A stretch of 64,000 nt of DNA from Fulvia fulva (Eukaryota; Ascomycota; Dothideomycetes; Mycosphaerellales; Mycosphaerellaceae): contig NC_063015.1 of the NCBI RefSeq assembly GCF_020509005.1, forward strand, positions 2,542,001 to 2,606,000, read 5' to 3'. This document shows positions 56,322 to 64,000 of the stretch, one piece after another. Under the pieces are notes generated by a model, which was not told the DNA's origin, made no database searches, and saw nothing but the letters and a program-made list of their open reading frames with translations. Each line of letters begins with the position of its first letter. Position 1 is the first letter of the stretch. A program made the translations under genes and the position numbers.

Positions 56322-57551
56322 ATAGGTGACTACGCTACCGATAGAGGTGTCAACCTCGATAACTAAGGCACTCTATTCCACTTTAGTAAGTAGACTAACA
56401 TCCCCTTCTCGAACGCCGCTACCTTCGGTACCTAGGCAAACGCTAACCCCGACACCGCCTACGCTCTTATTAACCGCACCGTCTCCTCTTTCCGCGAGAC
56501 CGCCTAGTAGGTCGACCAAGCAAACAACTAAGTAATATACCTTTAAGGTATTATAAACACCTTCTAGAACCTCGCCCCGTACGCCGATAATAACCGCCGC
56601 TAGCACTTCTCTAAGAAGGTTAACGACCTAGACGAGTTCGACGGTAATAAGAGCAAGTTTAAGGCATTTAAGACACAGCTCACTATTAAGCTATTAGCTA
56701 ATGCCGACCACTTTCCGTAAGAGAAGGACAAAGTTACGTACGTCTTCTCCCTCCTTCGGGGAGACGCCGCGGCTTAGGTATAACACTATATCGATAACGC
56801 TACGTAGACTATCGGCTGCCCGGACGTCCTTACCTTAATATAGGACCTCCGTGCTGCCTTTAGTGATCCAGACCGTAGAGCTACCGCCTAGAACGCTATC
56901 TACAACCTCCTCTAGAAGAACAAGAGCTTCGCCGAGTACCTCGCGGCCTTTAACCGCGATATCGGGTTCACCGGCTATAACGAAGAGACTAAGAAGAGCA
57001 CTCTCCGCCGTGGTTTATTAGTAGAGCTTCTTCGAGCCCTCGAGGACAAGGACGTCGGTGCTATAAGCTTCCGTAAGCTCGTCGAGACCTACTAGCGCCT
57101 CGACTCTAATATAAAACATACCGCCTCTCTCCTCGCTTCCCGTTCTTAAGGTCGTTAGCCTCGTAGTCCCGGAAGCCACTTCGCTACTCTACTAGGCGCC
57201 GCCGCTCCTACGGCTCTCCCTCCCGTCTCTATAGGTAACGCTATAGATCTTAGCGCTAGTGCCGCCGTCCCTCGAGTCTAGGGCCTCGTTAACGGTAAGC
57301 TTACTCCCGAAGAGAAGCTTCGCCGTCGCTAGGCCGGACTCTATACCTACTACGGCGGTCTAGGCTATATCGTAGCTAACTGTCCGTAGCTCGCTACCCG
57401 TAACGCCCGTAACCCGGTTCGCGGCGCTATCGGCGCTATCGAGCCTACTCCTACTACTCCCGCTAAGTAGGAAAAAGCCTAGGTCTTCCTTATCGACGCG
57501 ATAAAGACCAAGAATAACGTTTACCGAAAGTTAAGAGAGGAAGGAAGTTAA
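56322..57551 (+). pseudogene. Gypsy copy 2 gag
   Basis: 410 codons in one frame without indels. The initiator position 56322-56324 is ATA. The middle is a retrotransposon-gag domain. The nucleocapsid knuckle near 57335-57390 has lost Cys and His to Tyr at two positions and is preceded by a basic RRR tract. TAG/TAA codons are at former Gln and Trp sites. The product would form the virus-like particle; this copy cannot make it. Confidence 0.85.
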
Positions 57552-60500
57552 GGATCAATATAGTATAGCTAGACCTATATGACGAGACGGGCAAGGACTA
57601 CGCTTATAAACCGTTTGTTACGAATGTAAATATCGGCTTAAAGAAACTCTCTTCTTCCAATCTTACTCTTATAGACACTAGCGCACTAGGCGAGTCTTTT
57701 ATAGACTATAAACTCGCGACCTCTCTTAACCTCGAACCCTAGGAACTAAAGTACCCTCGTACCCTTAAACTCTTTAACGGTACGGAGACTACTACTAGTA
57801 AGATTACTTATGTTATACACACGTCAATCACCCTCGGAGGCAAGCGTATGTCGATTACTAGCTTCCTTACGTCCCTACCGTATTAGAAGTTTATCCTCGG
57901 CCTCCCCTAGTTTAGACGACACCGACCTATTATCGACTGGACTTCCCTTACTATTAGCTTCCCTCTAGAAGTTCCTCCGGTACCTCCGCCTTCTCCGCCG
58001 CCTTAGCGCGGTCCTAAGTATACTAAGATCTTCTAGGTAAACGCCGCTACCTTCACTACTACTACTAAGTAGCCCAAAGCTTAAGTCTTCGCCGCCTCTC
58101 TCCGCGATATCGACATCGCCCTCGAGAAGCTCGATAAGAAGCGTATACCTACCGACCCTACTACGAAGGTCCCTCCTTAGGCATACTATATCCTCTACGT
58201 ATTCGATACTAAAGCCGTAGACGAGCTACCTCCTTATCGCCCTTACGACTATAAGATTAAGCTAGAAGAAGGTATAGAGACACCGTTTGGACCGTTATAT
58301 TCTATATCCCGAGAAGAGCTTATCGTCCTTAAGAGATACCTCGAAGAGAACCTAAAGAAGGGGTTTATTCGAGCGAGCCGTTCTAGCGCTAGTAGTCCCG
58401 TTATGTTCGTTAAGAAGCCCGGCGGTAGTCTACGCTTCTGCGTAGACTACCGAGGCTTAAACGCTATTATAAAGAACCGCTACCTAATACCGTTGATTTA
58501 GGAGACGCTCGAGCGCCTCTCTAAGGCTAAGTACTTCACTAAGCTCGATGTTATCGCTACGTTTAACAAGTTACGAATAGTAGAAGGACACGAGTATCTT
58601 ATAGCCTTCCGTACTCGCTACGGGCTATTCGAGTCGCTCGTTATGCCCTTCGGCGTTTATAACGGGCCTAGTACCTTCTAGAACTTTATTAACGACATCC
58701 TTTAGGAGTTCCTCGATCAGTTCTATACTGCCTATATCGACGACATCCTAGTCTATAGCGAGACTAAGGAGGAGCACCGCGAGTACGTCTATAAGGTCCT
58801 TTAGAAGCTCGTAGACGCCGGCTTATAGCTCGACATCGACAAGTGCGAGTTTAAGAAGACCGAAGTCAAGTTCCTTAGTTTGATTATTACCGTAGACGGT
58901 ATTAAGATAGACTAAGAGAAGATCGACGCTATAGTCGAATAGGATGCTCCTACGAACGTTAAAGAGGTCTAGGGTTTCCTAGGCTTTACTAACTTCTACC
59001 GCCGCTTTATCTACGCATTTTCGGGCGTAGTACGCCCTTTAACGAAGCTTACGCGTAAGGGTAAGAAGTTCGCCTAGACCGACGAATGCTAGGAGGCTTT
59101 TGACTTGCTTAAAGCGAAGTTTGTTAAGAACCCGCTTCTACGGCACTTCGATTTCGAACTAGAGACCCGTATAGAGACCGACGTATCTAACGGCGTAGTA
59201 GGCGGTGTCCTGCTATAACGCCGCTCGCCTGAATCCCCCTAGTTACCTATCGCCTTCCTCTCTAAGAAGATGACCGCTACGGAGTATAACTACGAGATCT
59301 ACGATAAGGAGCTTCTCGCTATCGTTAAAGCTTTCGAAGAGTAGCGCCCCGAGCTCGAAGGCTCTACTATGCCCGTCTAAGTAAGCTCCGACTATAAGAA
59401 CCTCGTCTACTTTATAAAGAGCAAGCTACTTAATCGTCGCTAGGCCCGCTAGAGCGAGTTCCTCTCCCGGTTCAACTTCGTGATCTCGTATACGCCCGGT
59501 AAGGCTAACTCGATAGCCGACGCCCTTACCCGCCGCCCTAGTGACCCTCTAGTTAATCGAAGAGGGGGCCGGCAAATCGTAGGGCAACAAGTTATTAAAG
59601 AGTACAACCTCTCTTCCGAGCTTCGAGAGTACCTATCGAACGGCTAGCCTACGCTCGCCGCTTCCTTTACTACTCTCGTGCTCGCTCCTACCTACCTTAA
59701 CGAGAGTGACGATGAATCCGAGCCTAAAGAATACGCCTCGGACGCTAAGGACTTGAACGACGATAAAGAGGGCTTAGTAACGACCGACGGCTTATCCGAA
59801 TTAGACTTTAAGGGGTTTGATAATAAGGAGCAGCCCGAAGGCATTATAGCACGAGTACGAACAGCGTACAATGCCGATATAGACGCCTAAGAGTTAGTTC
59901 AGGCCCTTGAATCTAGCGCGAGGACATTCCCGGGCTTCTCGCTGTCCGAGTACGAGCTCTAGAGAGGTGTCGTCTACTTCCGTAAGAAGCTTTACGTACC
60001 GTAGCCCGAAGGCTCTAATATCCGAGCTAAGATTCTTTAAATCATCTACGACTCCGCCTCTAGGGGTCACCTAGGCGTAGCTAAGACCTACAAGCTCCTC
60101 GCTAGGTATTACTAGTGGCCGTATTCCTAGAAGGACGTCCGCCGCTACGTACTAAACTACGCTACTTACCGAAGAGCTAAAGCTAACCGCTACCGTCCCT
60201 ACGGTCTCTTATACCCTCTCCCGGCTCCTAATCGTCCGTAGAAGCATATTACTATAGACTTTATTACCGATCTTCCTTACGGTAAGACCTTTAGCGGCGT
60301 AAAAGCAAAGGCCCTTCTAGTGATCGTGGACCGTTACTCTAAGGACCGGTATATAATCCCGTACTAGAGTATAACCGTAAAGGAGACTACTCGCTTATTC
60401 TACGAATTCGTCTAGCGCTTTTAAGGCCTCCCGGATAGCATCACCTCTAATAGAGGCACCTAGTTCATCTCGTACTTCTAGAAGCGTCTATATACTATCC

Positions 60501-61417
60501 TAGGCATCAAGTATAACCTCTCGACCAGTTTTTAGCTACAGACCGACGGCTAGACCGAAATTACGAACGCTATCCTCGAGTAGGTCCTTCGTTACTTCGT
60601 CGACTACTACTAGAAGGATTGGCCTTAGTATATCCCTACGGTAGAGTTCGCTACTCGTAACTAGGACTCGGAGACTACTAGCTACTCTCCCTTCTATACT
60701 ACGAGAGGTTACTACTCTCGTATAGGCATAGAACTAGAAGAACCTCTCCCGCCTACCGAAGACGTAAACGAGTAAGTAGTAGACGAGTTCGCTACTATGC
60801 TCTTATAGATCTATAAAGAAGTTCACGACGAGATAGTGTACGTATAAGCAATCTACGAGGATTAAGCTAATCGTCGTCGCTAGCTAGCTCCCGACTACTA
60901 AGTAGGCGATATAGTCTACCTTAACTCTAAGAACATTAAGACAGACCGCCCCTCTAAGAAGCTAAACTAGAAGAACCTAGGTCCTTTTAAGATTACCGAG
61001 CGTATTAGTTCATACGCCTACCGTCTAGCTCTTCCTACGAACATAAAGATCTACGACGTCTTCTATCCCGTACGCCTTCGGCCGTCGGCTAAGGACCTAT
61101 TCCCGAACCAAAACCAAGACATACTAGGTCCTCCCGATAAAGTAGAAGTCGACGAGCCTATTAACCTACCTTCTGACGACTATACCGTCCGTAAGATCCG
61201 GGGAATCCGCGTAGAGCCTAACGACGTTAAAGGACTACCGCCGATCAAGTATAAAGTCGAATAGTAAGGTTGCCCTAAGTAGGATACCTTATAGGAACCT
61301 ATCTAATATATCATCTTTAATCGTTAAGCAATCGAAGAATACTACGCCCGCGTAGACGGCCTAGAAGTTAATATCGGTAGGCTCTTCGAATCTAAGCTCT
61401 TCGACGGGGCTTACTAA
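57500..61417 (+). pseudogene. Gypsy copy 2 pol: protease-RT-RNase H-integrase-chromodomain
   Basis: One frame throughout, without indels. Protease motif DTSA is at 57674-57685. The reverse-transcriptase catalytic YIDD at 58733-58744 is intact. RNase H (ETDVSNGVVGGVL) starts near 59175 and its [11 protein letters not shown] near 59305. The integrase zinc region near 60065 (HLG) is followed by the first catalytic Asp in IDFITD at 60257. The second catalytic position (60449-60451) reads Asn. The C-terminal chromodomain lies at about 61230-61360 (KYKVE..GCPK). Such chromodomains steer insertion to heterochromatin marks. About one codon in twenty-five is TAG, at sites where the family has Trp or Gln. 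The true C-terminus is uncertain. Confidence 0.9.
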
Positions 61418-61527
61418 TAGTATATCGACTATAATATTAGGCCTAGGCCTAGTACTGAAGCTAAACATCCTCGATATATAGAACTACTACGGCTTCGTAG
61501 GAACTTAGCTTTGTTCGGGGGGGCTAC

Positions 61528-62047
61528 TATTATAGTCTCCCTATAGAGAGTATAGAAGGTGGGGACAGAAGAGCCTTAGAGTGCTTAGAAGTCGTTAAGA
61601 AGTGACAGTCTAGCTTAGTATATAAGCGCTAAGAATTATATACCCCGTAATATTCACTACGGGACCTAGCCCTCCAAATTCACCCCTCTACTAAACCTTG
61701 ACAGATTCACTTCGGCTCGTGACTATATGACTTACGGCACTCCCGCGAGCACCCGCGACTACGCTAGACCCTAGAAGAAGTACGTAGAAGACTCGGAACG
61801 TAGGGTAGGTTGGAATAAGGTTTTGAGCAAAGCTACTAAGCGCGGCTTCGTACGGGTTAGCCCTATTGATGCGGGGACACGTACTCGCGAGGGTCGCGTA
61901 TAAATATCTGGCCTTCCCTAGGCCTCTCTTACTTCCTTCGTCTTTTGTTTTGTGTAGCAATTATACTATACCCTTTTGTATCTGCACTTCGTACCTATAT
62001 TCTCGCTTTCACCCTTATATCTTATAGGCCAGGCTCTCGCCCTCACA
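61528..62047 (+). repeat. 3' LTR of Gypsy copy 2
   Basis: 520 bp, preceded by a G-run polypurine tract (GGGGGGGCTAC, 61517-61527). The last bases are CTCACA. Confidence 0.93.
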
Positions 62048-62052
62048 TAAAG
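62048..62052 (+). repeat. Right target duplication of Gypsy copy 2 (TAAAG)
   Basis: Identical to 55755-55759. Confidence 0.9.
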
Positions 62053-64000
62053 TGGCTTACTTAACTATAGAAGTCTAAGGTCAGTTCCCCTCGTTAGAGT
62101 AGATACTTAACTCCTATACTTTATCCTATATAACTGACTAAAGCTGCCTCTTTAGATCTATAACTCCCTTAACAAGGAAGAAATAGATCAAAGTAGGAGG
62201 TAGGTTTTTATTAGCCACTTATATTAGGAATGTAGAGATAAGTAGGAGAGCTAGTAGAAAAGTTGTTTTAGAAGATGTCCTACTTGTACCTAAGCTAGGA
62301 GTAAACCTGGTTTTATAGAACTAGTTTAGTAAGCAGTTTAGTGTATAACCTCTATTATTTTCTCTTATTTCCCCCTCTAGTAAGACTGTTGTCTAGACAA
62401 AGCTCCTTAGGGGGGTTCTATCTATTGATGAGATTTCTCCTCTCCTATAAGAACGGGCACATTACTCATTATATGCACTACTAATAGAGAATGCCTTTGT
62501 GACTACTTAATTAGAGACCGACCTGAAGCAGTAGGAGCTTTAGTATAGAAGATTTATACACTTTAGGAAGAATTTGCTCTAGAATCTTTAGAAGGTAATA
62601 GACTTAAAAGAACCTATTCCTATCCCTAAGGATAGCTTTCAATAGTGCAGAGTATGTTTAATAGTAAAGATAAAGAAGTATAAAGGCAAAGTTATAGAGA
62701 GAAGACCTAAAAGACTTGCCCTTATATCTATTAATATATATGGCCTACTACTAATCTTAAGACTAGGATTTAAATACTAGCTTAAGATTGTTAACAACTT
62801 CTCTAGGAAGAAGTAGACCTTTCCTCTTAGGAAAAGAGAAGATGCTCCAGTTGCTCTCTAGAACTAGAAGATTAAAGTAGAGAGGAAATTATTAGCGTAG
62901 CTAAAAGCAGTAAGACTTAATAATGCAAAAGAACTTATTACATTAGTGAAGCAGTAGGAGAAGGATTTAGGGATTAGGCTCGAGCCGACTAAGGCATATA
63001 ACTCTCTATAGAATGGACTAGTTAAGAGGTCAATACAAACCTTAGAGGACTCTATAAGGGCAATGCTTAAAGAGGCTAAAATGCCGGTTGAATTTTGGCC
63101 TAAAGCACTAGAGGCCCAAACTTATATAAGGAACAAACTGCTGAATAGCCTAGATTACGATAGGTTTAAGGTTTTACTAGATAAGGCTTTTGATAGTATC
63201 AAACCGACTATCAACCATTTGAAAGTTTAGGGATGTAAAGCTGTTGTCTATATAGACATAAGATCCTAACCTTAATAGGCAAGAAGTGACAAGCTTATAA
63301 ATAGGGGTAAAGAAGTAGTGTTTATTAGGTATATTAAAAACATAGCTAAAGCCTAGCTCTTTTAGGAACTAGACATAAGAGCTATTAAACAACACACATA
63401 TATAGACTTCTTTAAGGACTAGCCTAGAGGTGATATAGGTCTCAATGTTCTAACATTAAATCTACTAAGTAGCGTACTAGCTAGGAAGCCCTTAAATAGC
63501 CGAGGAAGAACGTATCCTTAGGACAATCTACCTACTATTTAGGCGTCTATTAGAGCACCCCCGAAATAGATTAGCCAATTAAGAGTCCTAAAGTCGCTTA
63601 GCCGAGAAAGCTGTTTATGTAACTTCCCTAACCTCCGGAGAACGTAGGGGAATTTCAGAAAATCGATTAGCTAATTAAGAGAAGCTCCCTAGATCCCTCA
63701 GAAATAGACGTTACTAGGTCATAAGTAACGGTCCCTAAATCATCCCTTAGAAAGAGAAAGGCTGACTATAATGTTAAGGGCTATGACATGAAACAGAAAG
63801 CCCTAAAATCTATAGTCCCTAAGCCCGAACTAACTACTAAAGTAGGAGAAGTAATAGACCTCTTAGAGAACCTTGCTACTTTTTACTAAGCTTTCTTTGT
63901 AGCTATACAATCAGTAGACAGTTCAATACTATAGGATAGCAAATTCCTAGAAGAAGTTAAGGAAATGGCCTTTATAGTAACTATAGAAGCTATTATATAT
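62053..64000 (+). mobile_element. Ty1/Copia element, right half: protease and integrase, runs off the window
   Basis: Continues the Copia frame broken at 55754. First comes the region after the protease with the block 'LEDVLLVPKLGVNLV' (62262-62306). The GAG-pre-integrase region follows, then the integrase core (NIYGPL near 62735; the QNGLVKRSIQTLE-like block with its catalytic Glu near 63010-63050; WPKALEAQTYIRNKLLN near 63100). Heavily interrupted by TAG and TAA. The reverse-transcriptase domain would lie beyond 64000. No 3' LTR in the window. Confidence 0.85.

Larger units (their letters stand above)
55760..62047 (+). mobile_element. Gypsy copy 2: full-length Ty3/Gypsy chromodomain retrotransposon, mutated
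   Basis: 6288 bp, plus orientation, LTRs 55760-56279 and 61528-62047 (520 bp each), 5-bp duplication TAAAG, inserted inside the Copia element. gag (56322-57551) and pol (about 57500-61417) lie in different frames, pol being -1 relative to gag, with a short overlap. The first base pair of the 3' LTR reads TA where the family has TG, a G-to-A change. The pol chromodomain near the end places it among the chromoviruses. Confidence 0.95.

Noticed and set aside
39261..64000. Alternative genetic code or TAG read-through in the repeats
   Set aside because: TAG replaces both Trp and Gln, catalytic residues are also changed, and host genes in the window use TAG as a normal stop. Mutation explains it better.
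1..64000. tRNA or rRNA genes
   Set aside because: No cloverleaf or rRNA-like segment was recognised by eye. A covariance-model scan would be needed to exclude short tRNAs.

Overview
This window is from a filamentous ascomycete (Pezizomycotina). Genes carry short introns, mostly 46-110 nt, with GT...CTRAC...AG signals. The gene set is fungal: a fused trifunctional HIS4, CDC45, NOC2, VPS28, a homodimer-type dihydroorotase and a DAL5-type permease. Repeats carry C-to-T/G-to-A damage of the repeat-induced point mutation (RIP) kind. I cannot name the species; a Dothideomycete is only a guess.

Layout. Positions 1-39.0 kb are ordinary gene-rich euchromatin with about 20 genes on both strands. In order: an N-terminal fragment running off the left edge; a small calcofluor-white-hypersensitive-type protein; a GH3 beta-glucosidase with an in-frame stop and a missing splice donor; a CCCH-finger protein; a type-B carboxylesterase; an H-type-lectin gene with an unresolved frame; dihydroorotase (URA4); a CorA-like transporter with an in-frame amber; a DAL5-family permease; a secreted Thr/Ser-rich wall protein; an aquaglyceroporin; CDC45; HIS4; two related small genes, one frameshifted; a charged coiled-coil protein; NOC2 and VPS28 (divergent); EFM2; and an unknown ORF.

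Positions 39.0-64.0 kb are a repeat compartment. A complete Tad-like LINE (39017-44014) sits in a perfect 16-bp target duplication. A non-coding stretch and one intact 2OG-Fe(II) oxygenase gene (45811-47034) follow. Then come two full-length Ty3/Gypsy chromodomain elements in inverted orientation (47389-53679 minus, 55760-62047 plus). Each has 520-bp LTRs and its own perfect 5-bp target duplication. The right-hand Gypsy element is inserted into a Ty1/Copia element whose halves flank it and which runs off the right edge.

The repeats are full of TAG stops at former Trp and Gln codons, while host genes between them are clean. The two Gypsy copies share most lesions, including a catalytic integrase Asp-to-Asn change, despite independent insertion sites. 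The first ~580 bp of the LINE has almost no damage. No operon-like system or unambiguous new defence or biosynthetic system was found. The most unusual features are the shared-lesion inverted Gypsy pair, the LINE damage gradient and several host genes broken by single changes.
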